DNA of 22,560 bases from a virus, in IMG/VR virus record IMGVR_UViG_3300050821_007054, positions 1 to 22,560 of that record; one strand, given 5' to 3'. This document shows positions 7,652-14,679 of this stretch, one piece after another. Position 1 is the first letter of the stretch, and the number at the start of each line of letters is the position of its first letter. The position numbers and the translations under genes were made by a program. Below the pieces are notes generated by a model. The model was not told the DNA's origin. It did no database searches and saw nothing but the letters and a program-made list of their open reading frames with translations.

Positions 7652-8137
7652 TTAATGAGCAGTGCGTTTACCTTCGGTTGGTGAAAGGTAGTTGTGTGAG
7701 TTGCCTGATGCCTTGCTTGCTTCTTCCCATTCTGGGACAGAGCATCCTCCTACCAACTCTACTCCGGTAGGACTTTGTTCACTCCTCCAGTAGATGTTGT
7801 AATAGTTACCCAATTCGCTCGGGTTAAATCTCGCATAGGCAAAATTTGGATGTGCGATCTTCCCGGCAGGTGTAAGGGTATTGTATAATGCTCGGAACGC
7901 TGCTGCTTTTTCTTGGTAGGCATTATCTTTTTCGATATTTTCAATAAGAGTATCTAACTTAACACTCAATTTGTATTTGTTCTTTGATCCATAGGAAATG
8001 CCCCGGTTGCCGATGTGATACGAAAATACAAGTTTCATTGGCCCGAAATTAGTTTCAGGAGTTCCATTAATTACAACCTTATGTCCTTTATAGGTTATAT
8101 TATGAGTTGTTGTCAATGTATTTCGGGTAGGTTTCAT
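7652..8137 (-). CDS. protein of unknown function (161 aa)
   Basis: A 161-residue protein beginning MKPTRNTLTTTHNITYKGHK. The first 55 residues look like a small beta-rich unit with many Gly and Thr. A helical stretch (about 60-90) and an aromatic-rich tail (NYYNIYWRSEQSPTG) follow. No family, Cys motif or membrane segment is visible. The ATG at 8137 follows the promoter at 8159-8190 closely, with a leader of about 15-20 nt. GC content is somewhat higher than in its neighbours. It heads a short unit with the 51-residue gene. Confidence 0.7.
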   Translation of the reverse strand: MKPTRNTLTTTHNITYKGHKVVINGTPETNFGPMKLVFSYHIGNRGISYGSKNKYKLSVKLDTLIENIEKDNAYQEKAAAFRALYNTLTPAGKIAHPNFAYARFNPSELGNYYNIYWRSEQSPTGVELVGGCSVPEWEEASKASGNSHNYLSPTEGKRTAH

Positions 8138-8158
8138 GGGACTGTTTTTATATTAATA

Positions 8159-8190
8159 CAAAGGTACGAACTATTTTTGGCCTGTGCAAA
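8159..8190 (-). promoter_or_regulatory. host-type (Bacteroidota) promoter for the 161-residue gene
   Basis: Minus strand: TTTG, 20 nt, TACCTTTG, then TATTAATA. This is an essentially perfect match to the Bacteroidota primary-sigma consensus. Its spacer is closely similar to that of the promoter at 9580-9611, with about three quarters of positions identical, including an AGG-(x)-C-(x)-AAATAGTT core. The two are therefore probably copies of one element. Confidence 0.78.
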
Positions 8191-8208
8191 TATATTATAT
8201 TAAATATT

Positions 8209-9051
8209 TCAATCGTTTTCTTCCACTGCTTCATCGAAAATATTCTCGTAATAGTGACGAGTTAGGCAGTAAACGTCTTTAAATTCTGTCTCCTTTTCGT
8301 TGTCTTTTTTAGATAGCACCAAGCCGACACCATGGTAGTAGTTATTTTTCAGGGTATCTCTTACTTCTTTAATTTTGTACCGACTCCCAAAATCTTTACC
8401 GATTTGTTTTTTTAACTCTCCAAGTTTTTTAAACATGGTGTTCTCGGCAAATAGCTGGCAGTGGAGCGAATCAATTTCTTCCATACAAAATATAAAATTA
8501 TCTACTCCATGAATTTGATCATTATCAAATGCCAACTTTATTTCAACATGCTTAGGCACTTTCAAGCAAGCAGAATTCTGAACCCAGTAAGTTCCCCGTT
8601 CGATAATAACTTCAAGCATTTGCTTAATACATTGGTTGAGGTCAAAGAAAGGATTATCATAGAGAGTATCTAACATTTCGTCATGTTTATCGTCATTGAA
8701 AAATTTCATGTTTGAGTGAAATGTAAATGCAGCAAATTCACTTATATCTTTTTCCCGAAACTCACAAGGTTTAGTCACTTTAGTGTATATAGTTAAATGT
8801 TGTTGATACGAACGAATCAACATTTTAACATTTTTATAATTAATGACTGACCAATTATAATTTTTACGCTCATTTTGTTTTACTTTGTTCAGGTTGATTT
8901 TTTTATCAAGTGATTTTAGCGTTAAGGAATGTCCGTTCTCTTCAAGAGTTTTGAAAATATAGTTCAGGGGTTCTTTAACCTTCTTAAACAATTTCATCTC
9001 ATAGAGAATGTGATCTGTTATTTCGTCTTTACCAAATTTGAAAACTCCCAT
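8209..9051 (-). CDS. protein of unknown function (280 aa)
   Basis: A 280-residue soluble, Lys/Glu-rich and largely helical protein beginning MGVFKFGKDEITDHILYEMK. Residues about 55-90 contain a basic segment (KKINLNKVKQNERKNYNW), and the C-terminal half has three scattered cysteines without a zinc pattern. I recognise no family. It is the longest unknown of the minus-strand block. It starts 34 nt after the stop of the 71-residue gene and probably shares its promoter at 9580. Its end lies next to the promoter at 8159-8190, so that unit seems to stop here, though I see no clear hairpin. Confidence 0.75.
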   Translation of the reverse strand: MGVFKFGKDEITDHILYEMKLFKKVKEPLNYIFKTLEENGHSLTLKSLDKKINLNKVKQNERKNYNWSVINYKNVKMLIRSYQQHLTIYTKVTKPCEFREKDISEFAAFTFHSNMKFFNDDKHDEMLDTLYDNPFFDLNQCIKQMLEVIIERGTYWVQNSACLKVPKHVEIKLAFDNDQIHGVDNFIFCMEEIDSLHCQLFAENTMFKKLGELKKQIGKDFGSRYKIKEVRDTLKNNYYHGVGLVLSKKDNEKETEFKDVYCLTRHYYENIFDEAVEEND

Positions 9052-9085
9052 AGGCTGATTTTTAGTTATATAAATAAATTTTAAA

Positions 9086-9301
9086 CTATATAGTTTCGAC
9101 TTCCAGAATATCGCTAATGAAATAAATGGATTGCATTTTTAGGCCGTCTTTGTTAAAAAGATTGTCATTCTTAATTCTATAATGCTCGATAAGCTTATCT
9201 TTAGCTTTGTACGAATTTTCAGCCATTACAAACATCATTTTCATTTTAGGAGCATGTTCTGTAATGTTTTCTAACATATATTGAAAGAGAAATTTTTCCA
9301 T
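9086..9301 (-). CDS. small protein of unknown function (71 aa)
   Basis: A 71-residue protein beginning MEKFLFQYMLENITEHAPKM. It is Met/Lys-rich and predicted mainly helical, ending in a strand-like YFISDILEVETI. No family recognised. The ATG at 9301 has the AATTAAAAAC leader common in this block. It sits between the frameshifted gene (stop at 9327) and the 280-residue gene, all apparently from the promoter at 9580. Confidence 0.62.
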   Translation of the reverse strand: MEKFLFQYMLENITEHAPKMKMMFVMAENSYKAKDKLIEHYRIKNDNLFNKDGLKMQSIYFISDILEVETI

Positions 9302-9326
9302 GTTTTTAATTATATTATTTTAATTA

Positions 9327-9556
9327 TTAATTAAATTTGACAGAAATTGCAAAACGATTTGCTGCTTCGTCCATAATGATCTTCTCTGCCAAAGTTAATG
9401 CATAGGATGAACTTCCTAAATCTTTAGCAATTTTTTACTGAATTCTCTAACTGAACCTTCAGGTAAAACGGAAGTTTCTTTAAATTCTTTAATATCAATA
9501 ACACCTTGTGCTAATTTTTGATCATTCCAAGTTTTAACTTCTTCTATGTGGTTCAT
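9327..9556 (-). pseudogene. small gene interrupted by a -1 frameshift at an A6 run
   Basis: The ATG at 9556 opens a frame of 46 codons (MNHIEEVKTWNDQKLAQGVI at its start) that stops at 9416. At the six A bases (T6 at 9431-9436 on the + strand), a shift of -1 joins it to an open frame that continues KKIAKDLGSSSYALTLAEK and stops at 9327, giving a protein of about 75 residues. The continuous low-complexity-free reading on both sides makes a single original gene likely. It may be a real mutation, a homopolymer sequencing error, or programmed frameshifting on T AAA AAA. It is the first gene after the promoter at 9580. Function unknown. Confidence 0.6.
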
Positions 9557-9579
9557 GTTGATATGTGTTAATTATAATA

Positions 9580-9611
9580 CAAAGGTACAAACTATTTCTG
9601 ACCTACACAAA
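9580..9611 (-). promoter_or_regulatory. host-type (Bacteroidota) promoter for the 9556-8209 genes
   Basis: Minus strand: TTTG, 20 nt, TACCTTTG, TATTATAATTAA. It matches the Bacteroidota consensus and is a near-copy of the promoter at 8159-8190. It lies 24 nt upstream of the ATG at 9556 and slightly overlaps the end of the small ORF at 9603-9779. Confidence 0.76.
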
Positions 9612-9779
9612 TACATTATATAGAAAGTTATTAACAATATGTAACTGCCTGATAGTCAAAATGTTACAATATTGCTTTTTCAAACAATTTAATTCTGCCT
9701 CCCAATATATTCCACAGTTCTCCCTAGGCATATTAGAATTAAATTGTTTTTCTATATTGCAAGTTTTACAAATTTTCAT
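9603..9779 (-). CDS. tiny CxxC-containing ORF, possible endonuclease N-terminal remnant
   Basis: A 58-codon ORF from ATG 9779 to TAG 9603, beginning MKICKTCNIEKQFN. The C-(x2)-C-N-(x)-EK pattern is typical of the N-terminal zinc knuckle that precedes HNH-type phage endonucleases, including the HNH protein at 2504. The remaining residues contain two more cysteines but no nuclease core. The ATG overlaps the end of the endonuclease gene at 9766 by 14 nt in another frame. It is either a translated small gene or the leftover 5' end of a lost HNH gene. Confidence 0.4.
   Translation of the reverse strand: MKICKTCNIEKQFNSNMPRENCGIYWEAELNCLKKQYCNILTIRQLHIVNNFLYNVFV
9682..9749. repeat. 15-bp perfect inverted repeat with 38-nt loop
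   Basis: The arm AAACAATTTAATTCT (9682-9696) has an exact reverse complement at 9735-9749. It would make a 15-bp hairpin between the endonuclease gene at 9766 and the promoter at 9580. Beyond the arms, the loop begins GCC and ends near GGC, allowing a few more pairs with a bulge. There is no T-run on the minus strand after it, so it is not a standard terminator for the minus genes. Confidence 0.6.
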
Positions 9780-10677
9780 TGATTATTATTTTATTCATTT
9801 CAGTTTCTATATCGTCTTTATAGGAAATTCGATAAAGTTTTATATCATTATTATTACAGTAACTATCTTTAATGAAATCATTTACTTTTGTTTTCTCGAA
9901 ACCGTCCATACCGCCAAAACATGTTTTCGCTTTAAAATGCTGTTCACCATCGAATTCTAAGCATATATTTAAATCTGGTAAATAGAAATCAAATGGTAAT
10001 TGATATATGTTTTTACAATCATTGAATTTGTGCTGCTCAAAATATTTTATGTTTAATGATTTTAATATTATTGAAATAAGTAATTCTCCTTTAGATTGAT
10101 TGCACTTAGGACATCCGTGTCCACGTAAATGATTATTTATTTCTTGTGTGAAATTTCCATGGTCAATGCAAATAATTGAAATTAAATCGTGTATATTTAT
10201 AAATTGAGTAACGTTAGAATAATCATAACGCGATTCATGTACTATATTTGCTCGTTTTTTAAATACATCGACAGATAATTTTTTATTCTTTGCACAATCA
10301 GCACAACCACAGCCGCCATTCATATGTGAAGAAGCACTTTGTTTAAAAATCCCGTGATCTGGACAAATAATATTAACTTTATTGTGTATACCATTTATTT
10401 CTGTGATGAGAGAATAATCGTAAAAATAATTATGTATAATATTTGAAGCCGTTATAAATTTTTTTAAAGATATAGGTTTGTTACCAGCACAATCAGGACA
10501 GCCTTGTTCTTTTCTGATATGATTATCTGGCGATTGCCAAAAATATCCATGCTCAGAGCATTCTATTTTCATTTTTTTACTAGAAGAAACAAAACTATCT
10601 GGATAATATGCAAATTTATTTCCATGTACAATTTTAGCTTGTTGTAATGTTAATTCAAATGTTTTTAGACTTATCAT
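9766..10677 (-). CDS. DUF723 zinc-repeat, Vsr/EDxHD-like homing endonuclease
   Basis: Probable homing endonuclease. Residues 1-195 hold three copies of a 55-65-residue unit with the pattern hydrophobic-(x)-A-(x)-H-(x)-Y-(x)-YS, then I-(x)-C-(x2)-HG-(x)-F, H-(x)-GCP-(x)-C, each probably binding one zinc. This is the DUF723-type repeat. Residues about 200-300 form a restriction-endonuclease-like catalytic domain: SKGELLISIIL, then FDFYLPD, then CLEFDGEQHF, then YRISYKDD, supplying E, D and E-(x)-D-(x)-QH residues as in Vsr-like or I-Bth0305I-type enzymes. Its ATG overlaps the previous stop (ATGA), so it is translationally coupled to the larger relative at 10674-11801. Family assignment is good; target unknown. 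Confidence 0.8.
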   Translation of the reverse strand: MISLKTFELTLQQAKIVHGNKFAYYPDSFVSSSKKMKIECSEHGYFWQSPDNHIRKEQGCPDCAGNKPISLKKFITASNIIHNYFYDYSLITEINGIHNKVNIICPDHGIFKQSASSHMNGGCGCADCAKNKKLSVDVFKKRANIVHESRYDYSNVTQFINIHDLISIICIDHGNFTQEINNHLRGHGCPKCNQSKGELLISIILKSLNIKYFEQHKFNDCKNIYQLPFDFYLPDLNICLEFDGEQHFKAKTCFGGMDGFEKTKVNDFIKDSYCNNNDIKLYRISYKDDIETEMNKIIINENL

Positions 10678-11801
10678 TTTATTAAATTATGTGTTGTTAA
10701 TATTTTTAGCATTTCGATATTAATATCATCTTTATAAGATATTCTATATAAAATAATATTATTCTTTATGCAATATTCTGTTTTAATATTGTCTCGAATT
10801 TTCCTGATTTTAAAATCTTCTTCTCCACCAAATCTTTTTACTGGTGTGAAATGTTGTACACCATCGTATTCTATGCATATATTTTTTCCGATTATTTTAA
10901 AATCAAAAGATAATACTTTTTTATACTTACAATCTGGAAAAGTATGTTGTGCTTTAAATAGTATATTATGTGTTGTTAAGATATTAATGATAGCATTTTC
11001 TCCAATCGAATTACAACAATTAGGACACCCTTGTCCCTGCATATGATTATCTGGTGTTTGTTCAAACTTTCCGTGTTTTAAACATATTATAGGAATACTA
11101 ATTTTAGAACCTAATATTTTATGAATTAAACTATAATCATATTTTGAATTATGTTTTTCGTTAGAAACTTGAATAAATCTTTCAATAGTGAGGGGTAAAT
11201 TTCCGCCACAATGTGGGCAACCACTTTTTCCTGTTATATGATGTGATGGTGTTTGACTAAAAAATCCATGTACACGACAATATATATTTAATGGTATTTC
11301 ATAATTAATATAATCAGCAAATGCGTACAAATATCTAGATCCATGTACATTATGTGCACGTTTTAAAAATTGTATTTTAGTCAACCCTGAAAGATATACA
11401 CCTTTTTCGTTTAAACATTTTTCACATGCACATTTTTTAATCAAATGTTGTGTAGGAGTTTGTTTTACTATCGTGCTATGTTTTTTGCACAAGAATAATA
11501 TCGGAGTCTTTGCGTCTATATAATCGATATTGTTGTAATTGAATTTATCTTCGCCCCAAACTTTTATAGCTTTTTTGATAAATATTTCTTTTAGTGTGTC
11601 AATTTGACATTTTTTACACGCACAACGTTTCTTTAAATGGTGCTTAGGTGATTGCCGCACCTCAATATTATGTTTTAAACAAATAAAAATTACAGGCTTG
11701 TGGTTGTTTATATAATCGACACTACTATAATCGAAACGATTATCACCCCATACTTTTGTTGCTCTTTTTATAAACTTTTCTTTCGATGATCTACTTGTCA
11801 T
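10674..11801 (-). CDS. DUF723 zinc-repeat, Vsr/EDxHD-like homing endonuclease, four repeats
   Basis: A 375-residue relative of the downstream gene with one more zinc repeat. The four units end CACKKC, CACEKC, GCPHC and GCPNC. The first two are more like each other (VWG-(x2)-(K/R)F-(x)-Y, then H-(x2)-KKCAC-(x)-KC) than like the last two, which suggests internal duplication. The C-terminal catalytic domain shows GENAIINIL, LSFDFKI, CIEYDGVQHF and YRISYKDD. The ATG at 11801 has a long A/T leader. The end overlaps the next start as ATGA. It is the first gene after the strand of small genes changes to endonucleases. Confidence 0.8.
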   Translation of the reverse strand: MTSRSSKEKFIKRATKVWGDNRFDYSSVDYINNHKPVIFICLKHNIEVRQSPKHHLKKRCACKKCQIDTLKEIFIKKAIKVWGEDKFNYNNIDYIDAKTPILFLCKKHSTIVKQTPTQHLIKKCACEKCLNEKGVYLSGLTKIQFLKRAHNVHGSRYLYAFADYINYEIPLNIYCRVHGFFSQTPSHHITGKSGCPHCGGNLPLTIERFIQVSNEKHNSKYDYSLIHKILGSKISIPIICLKHGKFEQTPDNHMQGQGCPNCCNSIGENAIINILTTHNILFKAQHTFPDCKYKKVLSFDFKIIGKNICIEYDGVQHFTPVKRFGGEEDFKIRKIRDNIKTEYCIKNNIILYRISYKDDINIEMLKILTTHNLIK

Positions 11802-11832
11802 AAATTATTATATTAAATTTTTAACTAAAAGT

Positions 11833-12270
11833 TTATTCCTCAACATCTTTCCCTTTAACTTCGATAGGCACAAAGAACTCATCCTGAATAGTTAATGTGT
11901 ATTCGCCATTGTTATACACAAGCCCATAAAAATAATTATCTTTTAAAATATGCGGAACACCATTTATAGTTAAAGTATCACCTTCGATATTTGTTATATA
12001 ACCATCAGCATCTTTAAATTCTGCTTTCACTTTCTTATCGCGACTCAGTAAGTCAGAAAGTTTTATCTTAACATCATTGAAATCTAAATGAGAAAATGAT
12101 TGCAAATCTGTATCTTTTACCATATCCATATTTTTAAGAAAATCTTTCTCATAATCGGTTAGTTTGTTGATACCCAATTTATTGACCTTATCTAAAATTT
12201 TATTTAGCTCATCATCCTTACGAGTTTCAACGATCGTCTGTTGAAATTGTTTGAAACGTTTGATATACAT
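11833..12270 (-). CDS. acidic protein with a Bacteroidota-type helical motif, unknown function
   Basis: A 145-residue protein from ATG 12270 (MYIKRFKQFQQTIVETRKDD). A GTG at 12279 would add three residues but is less likely. Residues about 22-50 (LNKILDKVNKLGINKLTDYE, then KDFLKN) resemble the short helical motif ILDKI-(x)-G-(x)-SL-(x)-EK-(x)-FL that ends many Bacteroidota proteins (the DUF6576 type). Residues 75-145 look like a small beta-barrel or SH3-like unit (ADGYITNIEGDTLTINGVPH). It is transcribed away from the protease-scaffold gene, with which it shares a divergent intergenic region of 110 bp. The motif match is by memory; its function is unknown. Confidence 0.7.
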   Translation of the reverse strand: MYIKRFKQFQQTIVETRKDDELNKILDKVNKLGINKLTDYEKDFLKNMDMVKDTDLQSFSHLDFNDVKIKLSDLLSRDKKVKAEFKDADGYITNIEGDTLTINGVPHILKDNYFYGLVYNNGEYTLTIQDEFFVPIEVKGKDVEE

Positions 12271-12338
12271 GGTTTCCACAATTTGTTTTTAATATATATT
12301 TTTTGAAGAAAGTAGTTATTTGAAAGTAGCAGAAAATG

Positions 12339-12360
12339 ACTTTTGATCAATAATATATAA
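12339..12360 (+). promoter_or_regulatory. putative phage late promoter upstream of the protease-scaffold gene
   Basis: ACTTTT, 6 nt, TAATATATAA, with the last base exactly 20 nt before the ATG at 12381. The arrangement before the capsid gene is identical (14638-14659). A short purine-rich GGAG lies between promoter and ATG and may act as a ribosome site, which is unusual for this genome. The divergent minus-strand gene starts at 12270; its own promoter is not obvious. Confidence 0.62.
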
Positions 12361-12380
12361 TAAAAAATCGGAGAAAAATC

Positions 12381-14609
12381 ATGAGCATGAAACCCGTGTT
12401 AATTATTGAAAACAGTACAAATTCGTTAAGTCTTAACGAAAGTGCTGATAGTTCAGGAAAACGCAAATATGAGATGTCTGGTATTTTTACAGAATTTGAT
12501 GTAAAAAATCGGAACGAAAGAATCTACACTGCCGAAAAATTTATACCCTGCTTAAATGAGCTTAATGAGCGTATTAAAACATTTGGTATGGTATTCGGTG
12601 AATATGATCATCCAGATGTTTTTGATACATCACTTAAATGTACATCCCACATTGTAACAACAGCTTCTTTCAATGAATCTAAAAATTTAGTTGAAGGAAG
12701 TATTAGATTACTTTCGACCAAGTGGGGAAAAGAAGCCAGAAGTCTGGTAGAAGACCATTGCCCAATTTTCGTATCATCCCGTGCCGCAGGTATCACTGAG
12801 GCAGATGGGATGGTTAGTTTGAAAAAATTGTTTACATATGATATAGTAGCTGACCCGGGCTTCTCTTCCGCAAAAATGAATTTATCCAATATTAACGAAT
12901 CGTTAGGTTTCAAAAATCCTAAAGCAAATTTTAGAATTTATGAAATGAGCGATGCGTCAAAAATCAATGATGTTTTTAACATGAATAATGATGAATTAGT
13001 AACAAGAACCCAAATGACTGAATACTCTAAACACCTTATCAATGAGATTCAATCTACAAAAGCTATCGTAGAAAATGCCGTTAAAACTGGCACTATGGAC
13101 CCTTCTAAACTCAATGAATACATCGGATACTATGATGAACTTCGCGCTACTAACGAGAAGATTGTTAAATATCTTGATTATATCGCTGATAAACTTCTTG
13201 TGGCAGTTTCTGAGAATGATTCTCTAAAAGAAACTACTAACAAATTGATCGCTCACAATGATTACATTGTTGAGAATATGATAAAAGGTATTAGTTATAC
13301 TAAATATGTAGCTGAACAACTTGATAATACAATCCGATATAATGAATACATCGGAGAGAATTTAGAAAAGACTGTAAAATTCGGAGATTATCTTGCAGAA
13401 AATCTTGACAAGACAATCGAATACACAGATCATCTTTGTGAGAATTTAAATAGCTCTATTCGTTACAGTCAATATATTACTGAAAAACTTGGTAATACTA
13501 TTGAACATTCTAATGCTATATCAGAAAAAGTTGAAGATACTATCGAATATGTAGAACATGTTCGTGAGCATGTTGAAGGTGGTATTAGATACGTACAATA
13601 TGTAGCTGAACAAGTTGATGATACTATTAAGTATAGCGATTATATCGCTGAAAAACTTGATAACACACTTTCTTATTCTAAAAAAATTGTGGAAACACTT
13701 AACAATACCAAATTAATTACAGAAAGCATGGCTGATAAACTTCCTATGCCAGAAGAAGAAGGTATCTATATTATAGACGCAGAGAAAGAAAATGAAGAAG
13801 ATAAAAAGGAACCAGTTATGGGTGATGAGAATGATCACACAGCAGCAGATAATGAAACACCGAATGTGGTAGAATCTACAACTGAAACAACAGTTGTTGA
13901 AACTCCTGTGGTTGCTACCACTGAAACCATAGTGGAACAGCCAGTTATCGAAACTGCTACTGAAATCACCACAGAAGCTACTGCTGAAACAACACCTGTT
14001 GTTGCTGACCCAGTAGTTGAAAGTACACCCGCTGTGACTGAACCAGTTTCTACTGTCGTTACAGAAGTTGAAAACAAAACAAATGAATCAATTACATTAT
14101 CACAAAAAATAGATCAACTGATTACTGAGGCTAAAAAACGGAAAGCTGCAGAGACAGAGGATATACACTTCTTGAAATTCTTAAATAAGTCACAAGTAGA
14201 TAATTTCTACGCTATGACTCAGGATGATCGTGAGAAAATCGTTGCTTACATAAACGAAAAAAGCAATTACTACACAGGTACTGATGTTCTACGCTTAATG
14301 AATGAATCTCTTGCTCTTAAAGAAGAAGGTCTTGAGGAAAAGTTAGTTCGTTTAATTCCAGAAAGTATTAAACCTATCTGGGAATCAATGAACGAGTCTG
14401 CTAAGAAAGGTATTTTTTCGCAAGCTAAATTGTTCCCAACATTGAACAATGATCAAGCGATTGAACATTTTTGGTTGACTAGATCTTTAAAGAAAAATGA
14501 TACTTCAACAAAACAGATCGTTAATGAGTCTACTAAGATTTTAAATGATGATAAACTTAGTGATTCTGAGATGAATTCTATTCTTGCAAGGTTCAATTCT
14601 TTAAAATAA
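12381..14609 (+). CDS. prohead protease (gp21-like) fused to a coiled-coil scaffold region
   Basis: The N-terminal ~175 residues are a T4 gp21-type prohead protease: the early NRNERIYTAEKF segment, the catalytic His in GEYDHP (H77), Ser in VSSRAAG (S132 or S133) and Asp in YDIVADPG (D158 likely). In T4 the protease is about 212 residues. Here the chain runs to 742. Residues 264-445 are thirteen in-phase 14-residue repeats of the type Y-(x2)-YIAE-(x)-LD-(x)-TI-(x), a two-heptad coiled-coil period. Residues 470-565 are acidic and then Thr/Val/Pro-rich and disordered. Residues 566-742 are helical. I infer that the extension is the internal scaffold (gp22 role) fused to the protease. NES occurs seven times and may mark cleavage sites. 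It sits directly before the capsid gene, where T4 keeps genes 21 and 22. Confidence 0.85.
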   Translation: MSMKPVLIIENSTNSLSLNESADSSGKRKYEMSGIFTEFDVKNRNERIYTAEKFIPCLNELNERIKTFGMVFGEYDHPDVFDTSLKCTSHIVTTASFNESKNLVEGSIRLLSTKWGKEARSLVEDHCPIFVSSRAAGITEADGMVSLKKLFTYDIVADPGFSSAKMNLSNINESLGFKNPKANFRIYEMSDASKINDVFNMNNDELVTRTQMTEYSKHLINEIQSTKAIVENAVKTGTMDPSKLNEYIGYYDELRATNEKIVKYLDYIADKLLVAVSENDSLKETTNKLIAHNDYIVENMIKGISYTKYVAEQLDNTIRYNEYIGENLEKTVKFGDYLAENLDKTIEYTDHLCENLNSSIRYSQYITEKLGNTIEHSNAISEKVEDTIEYVEHVREHVEGGIRYVQYVAEQVDDTIKYSDYIAEKLDNTLSYSKKIVETLNNTKLITESMADKLPMPEEEGIYIIDAEKENEEDKKEPVMGDENDHTAADNETPNVVESTTETTVVETPVVATTETIVEQPVIETATEITTEATAETTPVVADPVVESTPAVTEPVSTVVTEVENKTNESITLSQKIDQLITEAKKRKAAETEDIHFLKFLNKSQVDNFYAMTQDDREKIVAYINEKSNYYTGTDVLRLMNESLALKEEGLEEKLVRLIPESIKPIWESMNESAKKGIFSQAKLFPTLNNDQAIEHFWLTRSLKKNDTSTKQIVNESTKILNDDKLSDSEMNSILARFNSLK
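13170..13715 (+). repeat. 42-nt coding repeat (thirteen 14-residue units) in the scaffold region
   Basis: In-frame units of exactly 14 codons follow one another without gaps, e.g. YTKYVAEQLDNTIR, YNEYIGENLEKTVK, FGDYLAENLDKTIE, YSQYITEKLGNTIE and YSDYIAEKLDNTLS. DNA identity between units is modest while the protein pattern is kept, so the repeat is old and selected at protein level. A weaker fourteenth unit may precede it from 13128. Confidence 0.85.
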
Positions 14610-14637
14610 TATTAATTTATAAAAGTGGAAATAATTC

Positions 14638-14659
14638 ACTTTTAGACGTTAATATATAA
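14638..14659 (+). promoter_or_regulatory. putative phage late promoter upstream of the major capsid gene
   Basis: ACTTTT, 6 nt, TAATATATAA, with the last base exactly 20 nt before the ATG at 14680. The leader between them consists almost only of A and C (AAAACAAAAAAC type), typical of highly translated Bacteroidota genes without a Shine-Dalgarno sequence. Same layout as at 12339-12360. Confidence 0.65.
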
Positions 14660-14679
14660 AACAAAACAAAAAACAAAAA

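Noticed and set aside
7397-7684. + strand open frame of 95 codons
   Set aside because: It lies opposite the 51-residue gene, a good promoter and parts of two other minus-strand genes; no start context.
9565-9960. + strand open frame rich in Phe, Ile and Tyr resembling a membrane protein
   Set aside because: It is antisense to the endonuclease end and to the promoter at 9580; hydrophobicity comes from AT-rich antisense codons.
13170-13715. Regular 42-bp periodic repeats, superficially like a repeat array
   Set aside because: The units are contiguous, in frame and conserved as protein (14-residue coiled-coil units), with no spacers; this is not a CRISPR array.
13835-14077. Minus-strand open frame rich in Val, Ser and Thr
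   Set aside because: It is the mirror image of the Thr/Val-rich low-complexity part of the scaffold region; no promoter or start context.
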